A stretch of DNA of 64,000 nt from Mucilaginibacter endophyticus. GTDB taxonomy: Bacteria > Bacteroidota > Bacteroidia > Sphingobacteriales > Sphingobacteriaceae. Of this stretch, positions 1-9,703 are shown one piece after another (position 1 is the first letter of the stretch; the number at the start of each line of letters is the position of its first letter). The notes under the pieces are model-generated. The model ran no database searches. It was not told the DNA's origin and worked only from the letters and a program-made list of their open reading frames with translations. The DNA is taken from the NCBI RefSeq assembly GCF_003351025.1, contig NZ_QPCG01000007.1:186001-250000 (forward strand), given 5' to 3'. The position numbers were made by a program, and so were the translations under genes.

Positions 1-3000
1 CTTTATGTAATGCACGGGATTTTTCAATCTCATATTCCAACTCGGGGTCGATACTCTGAGCCTCTACTTTTTTAGCTTTTTCTTTCAGGTCTTCTTTATG
101 GGCCTGCAGGTATTCCAGTTTTTCTTTGCCATAAGAGAAGCGGGTAATGAGCACAAACAATACAGGTACTATAAAAATTGCCAGTGTTGAAGCCGCAATC
201 ATACCGCCTAAAACCGTATAACCAATTGTGCGGCGGGCTACAGCACCCGCGCCGGTTGCCAGTACAAGTGGCAATACGCCCAATACAAACGCCAGAGAAG
301 TCATGATGATAGGCCGTAAACGCAGGCTCACCGCCTCCAGTGTTGATTTGATGAGCTCTTCGCCCATGTCAACCCTAACCTTGGCAAACTCCACAATCAG
401 GATGGCGTTTTTTGCCGCAAGCCCTATGAGTGTTATCAAACCTATTTGCGCGTATACGTTATTGGTTAAACTGGGTACCAGTACCAAAGCAAGGATGGCC
501 CCCATGGCGCCAATAGGCACAGCTAAGAGTACTGAAAAGGGTACCGACCAACTTTCGTACAGCGCTGCCAGGAACAGGAACACAAAGGTGATAGAAAACA
601 GGAAGATGTAAATGGTAGTTGAACCCGCCTTGATCTCTTCGTAACTCAATCCCGAAAATTCATAATCATAACCTTCAGGTAAAACGCGTTTAGCCAGTTC
701 CTGCATGGCCTGGATAGCCTCGCCGCTACTATGACCTTCTGCCGCCGATCCATCAACCTCCGCGGTACGGAAGATATTGAAGTGGGAGATAAGCGGCGGC
801 GCGTCAACCGGTTTATAGCTCATGAGCGTACCTAATGGTACCATTTCGCCACCCTGGTTACGCACGTAATACTTATCCATATTGGCCACCACTTTGCGGA
901 ACGCCGTATCGGCCTGTACCACTACGTGGAAAGTGCGGTTATAGGTAGTGAAATCGTTGATGTAGAGGCTACCCATATATGCCTGGATGGTGGTGAATAC
1001 ATCGGCTACGTTAACACCTAACTTTTCGCATTTTTCCCTGTCTACCGTTAAGCTATAGTTAGGTGTGTGCGAAGTATAGAAAGTGAAAGCCTTGGATATA
1101 ACCGGATTTTTGTTAGCCTCGGTCACAAAATTGTCGACCACTTTTTGAAAGGCCTGCAAATTATCGGTAGTGCTACGTTGTTCTATCTGCAGACTGAAAC
1201 CCACCGTTGTACCAATGCCCGGCAGTGGCGATGGTTGGATCACCTCCACATTTGCATCCTTTATCCCGGCCTCAGAAATTCTTCTTTGCAGTTCGCCAAT
1301 AATGCCAGGCACCTGTTCGGTTTCTTTACCGCGTTCATCCCATGGGGCAAGCTGGCAATAAATGGTACCATTGTTAGAGTTGCTGGCATTGGTTACCACG
1401 TTCAATCCGGATAGTGCCGCGTAATGCGCCACGCCCGGTGTTGAACCAATAACTTTCATCAATTTGGACATTACCTCGACCGATCGTGCTGTAGATGAGG
1501 CAGGGGGCAACTGATAAGTCACGTACAAATTGCCATCGTCTTCAGAAGGGATAAAGCCTGATGGCTTGGCCTGGAATAAAAAGTAAGTACCTACGCAGAT
1601 ACAGATCAATATGATGATAACAAAACGCGAGGCTTTGATACTTTTTCGTACGCCCTCGGTATAGCTGGCGGTTACCCGCTCAAACCAGCTGTTGAATTTG
1701 AAGAAAAATTTGTTGATGCCTTTTGCTTCCCCATCAATATGGGTTGGTTTAAGCAGTAGGGTACACAAAGCCGGGGTTAATGATAGGGCGATAAAGGCCG
1801 ATATCATTACCGATATAGCAATGGTGATGGCAAACTGCTGGTATAATCGGCCTACAATACCAGGGATAAAGCCTACCGGTACAAACACTGCCGCCAATAT
1901 CAACGCAATGGCAATTACCGGAGCGGAAATATCTTTCATGGCCTGATAGGTAGCTTCCTTTGCCGACATACCATCATGATCGATATAGTGCTGTACCGCT
2001 TCAACCACAATAATGGCATCATCAACCACAATACCAATAGCCAGTACAAACCCAAACATGGTTAGCGTATTGATGGTAAAGCCCAGCGGTATAAAAAAGC
2101 AAAACGTACCGAAAATGGAAACGGGGATGGCCAGAACGGGGATCAATGTCGATCTCCAGTTTTGAAGGAACAGGAATACTACCACGGCCACCAATCCTAA
2201 TGTTTTCAGTAAGGTGCCTACCACATCTTCCATCGAAACTTTTACCACTGTAACCGATTCAAACGGTACCCGGTACTCAACATCCGAGGGGAAGTTGGTT
2301 TTTAACTTAGCAAGGGCTGCGTATACTCCGTTAGCTGTTTCAAGCGCATTACTACCAGGGGCCTGGTAAATTTGAAGGTAGGAAGCTTTGTGCCCGTCTA
2401 CAAACGAATTGCTGGAGAAGGTAAATTTACCCAATTCAACCCGCGCCACATCTTTAAGGTAAACCAGCTGGCCGGTTGCGGGTATGGTTTTTACAATGAT
2501 CTTTTCAAATTCGGATACTTTGCTTAACCTGCCGTTTACCAGGATGCCCAGCTCATAGGTTTGACTGGAAGCCTGCGGCGGTACACCTGCGGTTCCAGCA
2601 GCTACCTGCACGTTTTGGGCGTTAAGGGCTGTAATAACGTCCTGAGGGGTTAGGCTGTAGGCCGCCATTTTATCCGGGTTCATCCAGATCCGCATACTGA
2701 AATCATCAGTAAAGCGGTTGATGCTACCCACACCCGGGACACGCAGAAGCGCGTCCTGGATAAATATGTTAGTATAGTTATCTAAAAATGTAATGTTATG
2801 TGTGCCTTTTGGGGCATAAATAGCCACCATCATGAGCATACTTGGGTTTACCGCGCGTACAGTAAGGCCAAGTCTGCTTACCACAGCAGGTAGCAACGGG
2901 GTAGCAATACTAACCCTGTTTTGAACATCAAGAGCGGCAACGTCAATGTCGGTACCCATTTTAAAGGTTACGTTCATGCTCATTTGCCCATTGTTGGTAT

Positions 3001-3247
3001 TGTTGCTCTGCATGTATTCCATGCCGGGCGTTCCGTTCACCTGCTCTTCAATGGGCGTGGCTACAGTTTGTTCAACCGTTTGCGCGTCGGCGCCGGTAAA
3101 TTGCCCGTTAACCTGTACAACAGGTGGCGTAATATCGGGGTACTGGTCTATCGGTAGCATGAGGATGCTTACGGTACCGGTAATGATCAGCACTATGGAT
3201 ATCACTATGGCTGTTACAGGCCTTTTTATAAATGTATTAGCGATCAT
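1..3247 (-). CDS. RND family efflux pump, inner-membrane permease (3' end outside window)
   Basis: HAE1/AcrB-type proton-driven drug exporter of the inner membrane, about 1082 residues visible before the left edge cuts it off. The protein begins M-I-A-N-T-F-I-K-R-P, the usual first amphipathic helix of the family, followed by a transmembrane helix and a periplasmic segment opening with P-D-I-T-P-P. A V-V-D-D-A-I-I-V motif near residue 405 matches the paired aspartates of TM4 that carry protons in AcrB. The visible end is a charged tail (K-E-K-L-E-Y-L-Q), so only a few residues should be missing. It lies 46 bp downstream of the adaptor gene and would be its last operon partner. The substrate cannot be read from sequence. 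Confidence 0.93.
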   Translation of the reverse strand, partial: MIANTFIKRPVTAIVISIVLIITGTVSILMLPIDQYPDITPPVVQVNGQFTGADAQTVEQTVATPIEEQVNGTPGMEYMQSNNTNNGQMSMNVTFKMGTDIDVAALDVQNRVSIATPLLPAVVSRLGLTVRAVNPSMLMMVAIYAPKGTHNITFLDNYTNIFIQDALLRVPGVGSINRFTDDFSMRIWMNPDKMAAYSLTPQDVITALNAQNVQVAAGTAGVPPQASSQTYELGILVNGRLSKVSEFEKIIVKTIPATGQLVYLKDVARVELGKFTFSSNSFVDGHKASYLQIYQAPGSNALETANGVYAALAKLKTNFPSDVEYRVPFESVTVVKVSMEDVVGTLLKTLGLVAVVVFLFLQNWRSTLIPVLAIPVSIFGTFCFFIPLGFTINTLTMFGFVLAIGIVVDDAIIVVEAVQHYIDHDGMSAKEATYQAMKDISAPVIAIALILAAVFVPVGFIPGIVGRLYQQFAITIAISVMISAFIALSLTPALCTLLLKPTHIDGEAKGINKFFFKFNSWFERVTASYTEGVRKSIKASRFVIIILICICVGTYFLFQAKPSGFIPSEDDGNLYVTYQLPPASSTARSVEVMSKLMKVIGSTPGVAHYAALSGLNVVTNASNSNNGTIYCQLAPWDERGKETEQVPGIIGELQRRISEAGIKDANVEVIQPSPLPGIGTTVGFSLQIEQRSTTDNLQAFQKVVDNFVTEANKNPVISKAFTFYTSHTPNYSLTVDREKCEKLGVNVADVFTTIQAYMGSLYINDFTTYNRTFHVVVQADTAFRKVVANMDKYYVRNQGGEMVPLGTLMSYKPVDAPPLISHFNIFRTAEVDGSAAEGHSSGEAIQAMQELAKRVLPEGYDYEFSGLSYEEIKAGSTTIYIFLFSITFVFLFLAALYESWSVPFSVLLAVPIGAMGAILALVLVPSLTNNVYAQIGLITLIGLAAKNAILIVEFAKVRVDMGEELIKSTLEAVSLRLRPIIMTSLAFVLGVLPLVLATGAGAVARRTIGYTVLGGMIAASTLAIFIVPVLFVLITRFSYGKEKLEYLQAHKEDLKEKAKKVEAQSIDPELEYEIEKSRALHK

Positions 3248-3292
3248 AGGATGTCTTCATCTAAAAATTATCTGTGTTTTAGTGTTTGTACA

Positions 3293-4495
3293 CTAACGCG
3301 AGCCTTTGCCTCCGGCAGATGGCCCAACTTTATTGGCAGTGGTTATTTTTGAACCGTCATGCAGTAGCTGCACCCCGTCCACAATTACCCGGTCGCCATT
3401 GTTGATACCACTTTTGATGATCATGTTAGCTCCAATGGTTTCGCCAACCTGTACCTTTTTCTGTAGTGCAACCAGTTTCTTTATTTTGTTTTTGACCGAA
3501 TCGGCACCTGCTTTAGGATTGTTCATGAGGCTATCTTGTGCTGTGTACACAAAGTATTCGCCCATTTGCTCAACAACCGCTTTGCCCGGTACTACAATCT
3601 GCGGACCCGCCTCCTGGTTATGTACACGCACAACGCAGCTCATACCAACCCTTAACATCCCTTTCGGGTTCGGGAATACCAACCTTACGGTGATTGCACC
3701 GGTTTGCGAATTAACAGCACGGTCAATTACCGAGATCTTTCCGTTTATGGGATAAAGCGAGTTATCTGCCAATAAAATAGTAAATAGCGAATCGGTTGGC
3801 TCATGTTTGGCTTGCTGCAATCTTTCAAATTTGGGCAGCTGCTTTTCGTTGACCACAAAATCTACGGCCATCGGGTCATTGGTTGATATGGTGTTCAGCA
3901 CAGTAGTTCCCGGAGTTACTACATTACCCAATTTAACCTGGCTCAAACCGATGGTGCCATCGAATGGAGCGTATACTTCGGCGTAATTCAAATTGGTTCT
4001 GGCTGTTTTCACTGCCTGGTTTGCCGATTGAACCTGGCTTTTAGCATTTTCAAGCGTGATTACCGCATGGTCATACAATTGCTTGGCTACCGCATTGTAT
4101 TTATTCAGGTACTCGTAACGGTCGGCATCTTGCTGGGCCTGTAATAGGGTGCCCTCAGTAACTTTACGGTTGGCAACGGCTGCATCATAACTGTCCTGGT
4201 AAATTCGTTTGTCAATCTCGTACAGCTTTTGTCCTTTTTTAACCTGCGAGCCCTCTGTGAAAAATATACCGGTTACAGCACCCTGCACCTGGGGTAATAA
4301 AGTTACCTGGCTTAAGGCCGCTGTTGTTGAGGGGTATTGGTCATAATATAATACCGGTTTGGCCTTTACCTTGTACAGGTTTACCGGCACCTCGGTATTT
4401 TGTGGTGGTTGTTTCTTTTTGCAGGCTGCAAAAACTACAATACTTATAAAAATGGCATTTAAAAATACGCGCTTCATGGTTTGGTTTTTTGGCAT
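3293..4495 (-). CDS. RND efflux periplasmic adaptor (membrane fusion protein)
   Basis: A 400-residue HlyD/AcrA-type adaptor linking the inner-membrane pump to the TolC-like channel. It has a lipoprotein signal (F-A-A-C-K-K-K near residue 25), a lipoyl-like half-motif, a central coiled-coil hairpin (about residues 95-165), a second lipoyl half and a beta-barrel/membrane-proximal part. Its start codon overlaps the stop of the TolC-like gene by one base (TAATG), pointing to translational coupling. A second in-frame ATG six codons further in (4477) is an equally good start for the signal peptide. The set is OMF-MFP-RND in order, with the channel gene first. Confidence 0.93.
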   Translation of the reverse strand: MPKNQTMKRVFLNAIFISIVVFAACKKKQPPQNTEVPVNLYKVKAKPVLYYDQYPSTTAALSQVTLLPQVQGAVTGIFFTEGSQVKKGQKLYEIDKRIYQDSYDAAVANRKVTEGTLLQAQQDADRYEYLNKYNAVAKQLYDHAVITLENAKSQVQSANQAVKTARTNLNYAEVYAPFDGTIGLSQVKLGNVVTPGTTVLNTISTNDPMAVDFVVNEKQLPKFERLQQAKHEPTDSLFTILLADNSLYPINGKISVIDRAVNSQTGAITVRLVFPNPKGMLRVGMSCVVRVHNQEAGPQIVVPGKAVVEQMGEYFVYTAQDSLMNNPKAGADSVKNKIKKLVALQKKVQVGETIGANMIIKSGINNGDRVIVDGVQLLHDGSKITTANKVGPSAGGKGSR

Positions 4496-5964
4496 TAATA
4501 AGTGATATCTCCCATTGCTTTTTCCAGGTCAATTTTGCTCGATAGCAGCTGGAAAAGTGAGTTAGTGTAATTGATTTCGGCAGTGATCAGGTTTGATTCG
4601 GCTGTGATCACGTTGAGGTAGGCTACTACGCCCTGTTTATATTGCAGGTTAACCACAAAGTATACACGTCGTGCCATGGCCACATTTTTTCGCTGAACGT
4701 TGAAGCCAAACAGGTTGCTTTTATAACCGGCCAGTCTAGAGGTATATTCTTTATACAACTGTGATTTAAGGTCAACCTCATCCCAATGCACTATCTGTTC
4801 CTGCAATTGCGATTTGTGAACATTGTGCAGTCGCGCAAAACCGGTAAATATGGGTATGCTCAATGACACGCCCACTATTGAACTTGGGTACGACCTTGAG
4901 AAAAGGTTGGAAAAATTATTGTTGGCATATTGCAGGCTGTAGTTAAAAAAGCCTGAAATAGTAGGCAGATAAGCGTACTTGTAATAACTGGTAAGTTGCG
5001 ATTGCAGATCTTTCCGGGTTTGGATCTGCTTATATTCTATCCGCTTTTCGTATTCCAGTTGCCGGGTAGTGTCAATCTGGATATCGGCCATCATTTGAAC
5101 GGTATCAATGCTTACGTTGAAATTCTTCTCGGGTTCGTAACCCATAAGTTGCTTCAACGCAGCATACTGCGGAATGATATTTTCATTAGCCTGTTTTAAC
5201 TGGGCAACTGAGTTGTTAAGCGTAATGGTAGCCTGCAGGTAATCAGTTTCATCAACAATGCCACCTTTATATTGATGGTAGGCATCACGTAAATTTTTGC
5301 CAAGCCTCGCGGTATCTTCTTTCAGCACGTTAATTTGTTGCAGTGTGAGCAACACATTGTAAAAAGATTTACTTACAGCAGATACTAAAAATATTTTGGT
5401 GCTATCGGTAACTTGCTGTGCCTGTTTTACCAATAGGGGAGCGCTTTTTGCGGCGTATAATAACCCCGGACTTAAAATAGCCTGCGACACCGCCAGCTCC
5501 GGAATGAAAGTATTAGAGTAACTGCTGCGTACAGTACCGGTACCACTGCCGGTTGTTGTGCTCCCCGTGCTTGTACCCACACCGGTAGAGATATTGGAAT
5601 TTGATTGCTGGATATAATGGATCAGATTGCCGTTGGCGTTTACCTGTGGCAACCAGGCAGCCAGGTTAATGGAGTTGGTTGTACGGGTAATATCCGTATT
5701 AATTAATGCCTTGTTTAAGGCAGGCTGATGTACCAGCGCATAATCAATGCATTGCTTCAGGGTTAGGTATTCGCCGCCGTTTTTACCATTGTCGGTAGCG
5801 TTAGGGATAACAGGAAAGCCTACCGTTGCGGTATCCGGAACGTTTTCAGGGGCAGGAGTTTGCTTCTTCTTTATGTTTTGCGCCGAGGCGGCTAATGATA
5901 AAGAAAGTAAGCCTGCAAATAAAAACGGCTTTAAGCCATAAATATTTATTGGTATGCGCGTCAT
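4495..5964 (-). CDS. TolC family outer membrane channel
   Basis: A 489-residue outer membrane efflux protein with an N-terminal signal peptide ending at A-A-S-A-Q and two repeated TolC (OEP) halves rich in coiled-coil helices. The segment Y-L-T-L-K-Q-C-I-D-Y-A-L near residue 68 is the typical opening of the Bacteroidota OEP domain. It would form the trimeric exit duct for the downstream adaptor and pump. A Ser/Thr/Gly-rich low-complexity stretch (about residues 125-145) probably lies in a surface loop. The gene overlaps the adaptor gene by one base and follows the small membrane-protein gene after 185 bp. Confidence 0.92.
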   Translation of the reverse strand: MTRIPINIYGLKPFLFAGLLSLSLAASAQNIKKKQTPAPENVPDTATVGFPVIPNATDNGKNGGEYLTLKQCIDYALVHQPALNKALINTDITRTTNSINLAAWLPQVNANGNLIHYIQQSNSNISTGVGTSTGSTTTGSGTGTVRSSYSNTFIPELAVSQAILSPGLLYAAKSAPLLVKQAQQVTDSTKIFLVSAVSKSFYNVLLTLQQINVLKEDTARLGKNLRDAYHQYKGGIVDETDYLQATITLNNSVAQLKQANENIIPQYAALKQLMGYEPEKNFNVSIDTVQMMADIQIDTTRQLEYEKRIEYKQIQTRKDLQSQLTSYYKYAYLPTISGFFNYSLQYANNNFSNLFSRSYPSSIVGVSLSIPIFTGFARLHNVHKSQLQEQIVHWDEVDLKSQLYKEYTSRLAGYKSNLFGFNVQRKNVAMARRVYFVVNLQYKQGVVAYLNVITAESNLITAEINYTNSLFQLLSSKIDLEKAMGDITY

Positions 5965-6149
5965 GGCAAAACAGGTTGTTAGGACGAATGGCTTTTAAAC
6001 CACTCTGATTAAGTTTTAAGATGAAGATGGAATTTGAATGATGCGGAATTTGATTGCCTTGCAAATGACAATGAAATCAGCATAACAGCTATTGTACCGT
6101 GATGCCTGTTAGCACCTGGTCAGCAAATTCAAAAAGATGTAAGAAAAAC

Positions 6150-6530
6150 TCAGATCCTGAGCGTACGCAGGTTGAGATAAGAAGATGGGGTATGAGAATA
6201 CACCGAAGCTAAAACGCTATCCGGTCTTCTGTTTATAGTAAACATCAAACTGCCGGTGAGCAGGAAAGCGAAAAACAGTACAAGCAACTTCGATGGAGCT
6301 TTAAGGTCTTTACGTCCTTCATCAACAGAATGGAAACTTCTTTGAAACTGAACCCTTGGCAAATTAGCGTTGGTGTTTTTATGCAGAAAATCGATGGTCG
6401 ACGCTGAGTGAACACCGCTCGCGTAATTTTGCCGCGGGAGGTAAGCAAGGTGAACCCAACCCACAAACTGGTATATCACTAAAAGTGACAGTACTACATA
6501 TTGCTTTATGGTTTGATTATACCTTTTCAC
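6150..6530 (-). CDS. Small membrane protein of unknown function
   Basis: A 126-residue protein with two hydrophobic segments, one at about residues 11-29 and one at about 82-99, separated by a polar loop. I recognise no family. It precedes the efflux operon on the same strand, with 185 bp between its stop and the TolC-like start, and could be a leader gene of that operon. A TATTTTTG box sits 19 bp before its ATG, which supports it as a transcribed gene. The coding call rests on length, membrane topology and this box; an overlapping frame (6245-6466) lacks such features. Confidence 0.5.
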   Translation of the reverse strand: MKRYNQTIKQYVVLSLLVIYQFVGWVHLAYLPRQNYASGVHSASTIDFLHKNTNANLPRVQFQRSFHSVDEGRKDLKAPSKLLVLFFAFLLTGSLMFTINRRPDSVLASVYSHTPSSYLNLRTLRI

Positions 6531-6548
6531 AGCGTTGTTTAACTAAGG

Positions 6549-6556
6549 CAAAAATA
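6549..6556 (-). promoter_or_regulatory. Candidate -7 box TATTTTTG
   Basis: Matches the Bacteroidota -7 consensus TAnnTTTG exactly on the minus strand and would give a leader of about 12 nt for the gene starting at 6530. No clear -33 TTTG was found, so this is a weak call. Confidence 0.3.
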
Positions 6557-6785
6557 GTTCATCATGCTAAAATGTTTTGTAATGATTTGGATACATGCTT
6601 TTTGAACCAAAGAATCGATTGTTTTTATGGTGTTTGGCAGCAAATAATCACAGTTAAATGACAAATACTACCGTTGTAGTTACCTACAATCTGAATAATT
6701 CACTGTTTAAGGTCCAAATCTCTATATCGTATGCAAATTATTCATCCGGATATGTATCTTAGCGTTTGGTAAAACGTTTTATTAA

Positions 6786-9278
6786 ATGAAAAAAATATAC
6801 TTATCTTCATTTTTAGGGTTGGCGTTATCTGTCGGGCTTTCTTTTTCGGCAGAAGCACAACTTAATCATCATGCTCCCGACCAACCTTATTATCACGCGG
6901 CTGCTCCTAAAATCAATGATCTGATTGATACACGCCTCGATGTAAAATTCGATTATCAAAAATCTTACTTAAACGGAAAGGAGTGGGTTACCCTGAAGCC
7001 ACATTTTTATCCTACCGATTCCGTAAGGCTTGACGCTAAAGGGATGGATATCAAAACCATTGGTATTGTTGAAAATGGCAAAGTTGTTCCGCTTCGTTAT
7101 CGTTATGAGGATAGTCTTTCCTTAGCTATTCAACTAAACAGGACCTACACCGAAAAAGAACATTATACCTTGTTTATTGATTACACCGCCAAGCCAAATG
7201 AATTGCATGATAAACCCGGTTTTAAACTGGATGGAAAAGGTTTGTATTTTGTAAACCCATTAGGTAAAGAGCCTGGAAAACCAACCCAGATCTGGACACA
7301 AGGTGAGGCTGAAAGTTCATCATGCTGGTTCCCGACCATTGATAAGCCCGATCAAAAAACAACCGAGCAGGTGAGCATGACGGTACCTGCAAAATATACC
7401 ACGCTATCAAACGGTTTGCTAATCAGTCAAAAAAACAATGCTGATGGCACACGTACCGATACCTGGAAACAATCTTTACCGCATTGCCCGTATTTGTTTA
7501 TGATGGCGATAGGCGATTTTAAGATCTATAAGGATAAATGGCGTAATAAAGAGGTTTCTTATTACCTGGAACCTGATTATGCGCCTTATGCTAAACAACT
7601 GTTTGGCCAAACTCCTGAAATGATTGAATTCTATTCAAAAGCTTTGGGCGTTGATTTTCCATGGGAAAAATATAGCCAGGTTGTTGTTCGCGATTATCCG
7701 CTGGGAGCCATGGAAAACAGCTCGGCTACTTTACATGGTGAGTATGTTCAGAAATCACCATGGGACCTGATCGATGATCCTAACGGTTCGGGCGGAACAA
7801 CAATTGCACACGAGCTTTTCCACCAATGGTTTGGCGATCTGGTTACCTGCGAAAGCTGGAGCAATGAAACGCTTAACGAATCGTTCGCTGTGTTTGGCGA
7901 AAAATACTGGAACGAAAAGAAATATGGTAAAGATGATGGCGATGCTAAACGATATGATGAACTGCAGGCCTATCTGAATAACGCAACCGCATACAAGCAG
8001 CCGTTAACGCCATTTATATATACCGATAACGAAGGTATTAACGGGGCTAATATTTATGATAAAGGCGGTTTGGTGCTCATTATGCTGCGTAACTACCTCG
8101 GAGATGATGCCTTTTTTAAAGGCTTGGGACTTTACCTGAAAACCCGTGGCTTTAAAAATGGTGAAGTGCATGATCTTCGCCAGGCAATGGAAGAAATATC
8201 CGGGAAAGACCTGAACTGGTTCTTTAATCAATGGTATTATGGCGCCGGTCACCCGGTATTGGATATCACTTACCAATGGAACGAGGCCGATCATCAGCAA
8301 AAAGTATTCATCAGCCAAAAACAGGAAGGACAGATATTTCATGTTCCTGTAGCTGTTGATTTATACGCAGGCGGAAAAGTAACCAGGCAACAGGTTTGGC
8401 TCGCGCAAAAAAACGACACGTTAATATTTAAAAGCGCTGTAAAACCTGATTTAATTAACGTTGATGGTGATAAAGTGCTCCTTACTAAAAAGACCGATCA
8501 TAAAAGCCTGACTGAGTTTGATTATCAATATCACCACGCGCCGCTTTATCTGGATAGGTTAGAGGCATTGAGCGCGGCTATTGGCAGTCAAACATCCACA
8601 GAAGGTAAGGATATTATTATCGCCGCTTTAAAAGATAAATATTATGGCATCCGGATAAAAGCTATCCGTGCGCTGAAGATGGACAGTACCGAGGTGGCAA
8701 ACACAGCCTTGCCAATCCTTGCTGATTTAGCACAGCATGATATTAATTACCCTGTAAGGGCGGCTGCAATTGGCGTTTTGGAAAAGACCAAATCAAAAGA
8801 TTATCTTGATATCTATAAAAAGTCGCTTTCAAGTCCATCTTATACGGTTAAAGGTGCTGCGCTTGCAGCTCTAAATAGCGTATCATCAGATGATGCTTTC
8901 CAAACCGCCAAAAGCCTGGAAGCTGATGGGAAAGGGAAATTAGGGCAGGCTATTGTTAACGTTTATGCCGCCAATGGTTCTGATAAAGAATGGGCTTACG
9001 TGATCAATGCTTTTGAAAAAGGATCGGTACAGCTAAAGTTTGATCTTGCACGTGGTCCGCTGCCGCAAATGATTGGTAAGCTGGATGATAAGCAATCGGT
9101 TTTGCAGGGCATCAATGCCATTAAGGGCATTGCTATAAGTTTCAAAAAGTATGGTATTGCACCAAAGCTTGTTGCGTCATTGCAACAAATTGAAGAAGCA
9201 AGGAAAAAACTTAACGATACTGCATCTGCAAGTGCCGCCGAGAATGCTATCAGCGAAATCAATCAGGCAAAAGGATAA
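6786..9278 (+). CDS. M1 family zinc metallo-aminopeptidase
   Basis: An 830-residue secreted or periplasmic aminopeptidase. A signal peptide ends near residue 24 (S-A-E-A-Q). The substrate-anchoring motif G-A-M-E-N lies near residue 306 and the zinc motif H-E-L-F-H near residue 341, with the downstream N-E-S-F-A-V-F-G-E segment giving the third zinc ligand glutamate. The family trims N-terminal residues from peptides. The C-terminal third (from about residue 590) has helical HEAT-like repeats (I-I-I-A-A-L-K-D-K-Y-Y-G-I-R-I), as in aminopeptidase N-like proteins of Bacteroidota. It stands alone and is followed by a strong terminator at 9306. Confidence 0.93.
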   Translation: MKKIYLSSFLGLALSVGLSFSAEAQLNHHAPDQPYYHAAAPKINDLIDTRLDVKFDYQKSYLNGKEWVTLKPHFYPTDSVRLDAKGMDIKTIGIVENGKVVPLRYRYEDSLSLAIQLNRTYTEKEHYTLFIDYTAKPNELHDKPGFKLDGKGLYFVNPLGKEPGKPTQIWTQGEAESSSCWFPTIDKPDQKTTEQVSMTVPAKYTTLSNGLLISQKNNADGTRTDTWKQSLPHCPYLFMMAIGDFKIYKDKWRNKEVSYYLEPDYAPYAKQLFGQTPEMIEFYSKALGVDFPWEKYSQVVVRDYPLGAMENSSATLHGEYVQKSPWDLIDDPNGSGGTTIAHELFHQWFGDLVTCESWSNETLNESFAVFGEKYWNEKKYGKDDGDAKRYDELQAYLNNATAYKQPLTPFIYTDNEGINGANIYDKGGLVLIMLRNYLGDDAFFKGLGLYLKTRGFKNGEVHDLRQAMEEISGKDLNWFFNQWYYGAGHPVLDITYQWNEADHQQKVFISQKQEGQIFHVPVAVDLYAGGKVTRQQVWLAQKNDTLIFKSAVKPDLINVDGDKVLLTKKTDHKSLTEFDYQYHHAPLYLDRLEALSAAIGSQTSTEGKDIIIAALKDKYYGIRIKAIRALKMDSTEVANTALPILADLAQHDINYPVRAAAIGVLEKTKSKDYLDIYKKSLSSPSYTVKGAALAALNSVSSDDAFQTAKSLEADGKGKLGQAIVNVYAANGSDKEWAYVINAFEKGSVQLKFDLARGPLPQMIGKLDDKQSVLQGINAIKGIAISFKKYGIAPKLVASLQQIEEARKKLNDTASASAAENAISEINQAKG

Positions 9279-9305
9279 TGCCCAAATTGATTTGATATTA
9301 AAAGA

Positions 9306-9333
9306 GGGATTTCCAAAAGGGAATCCCTTTTTT
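9306..9333 (+). terminator. Rho-independent terminator after the aminopeptidase gene
   Basis: A nine-pair stem (GGGATTTCC with GGGAATCCC, one G-U pair), loop AAAA and a run of six T. It begins 27 bp after the stop codon. The end of the minus-strand gene at 9332 abuts it. Confidence 0.85.
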
Positions 9334-9697
9334 AATGCGCATGCTGCATTTTTAAGATCAACGGATTCGGGTAATTGTCGCTTTGGTCTTCAGCTACATT
9401 GTCCAGGCATTTAAAATCTTTTTCAATAAGCAGGTACATTGAGCTGGTGTTATTTTCGTAACCAACCCGGTCGGTGCTTGTCCATTCAAGTGCCATGGTA
9501 ACCGGCATGTACATGGTTATGGTATCATCGTCAAAATCTGCAGTTAAGGCGTTATTTGAAGAACGTTGCAGCGCATATTTAAATGTTCTGGCGCCAAATT
9601 GGGTAACTTCTTCCAGGTAGCCATTGGTGTCAAATCTTTCAACATCGGTTTTGGTGAGGCGGTAACGCAACGAGTTTCCTTTTATTCTGATCTTCAT
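9332..9697 (-). CDS. Conserved small protein linked to sirohaem synthase (possible DUF7009 type)
   Basis: A 121-residue soluble protein beginning M-K-I-R-I-K-G-N-S-L-R-Y-R-L. It has no signal peptide or membrane segment and looks like a compact beta-rich domain. I recall similar proteins annotated as DUF7009 next to nitrite assimilation genes in Bacteroidota, but could not check this. It lies 6 bp after the stop of the sirohaem synthase gene, so the two almost certainly form one transcript. A role in sirohaem or nitrite metabolism is inference from context only. Confidence 0.75.
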   Translation of the reverse strand: MKIRIKGNSLRYRLTKTDVERFDTNGYLEEVTQFGARTFKYALQRSSNNALTADFDDDTITMYMPVTMALEWTSTDRVGYENNTSSMYLLIEKDFKCLDNVAEDQSDNYPNPLILKMQHAH

Positions 9698-9703
9698 AAT
9701 TGT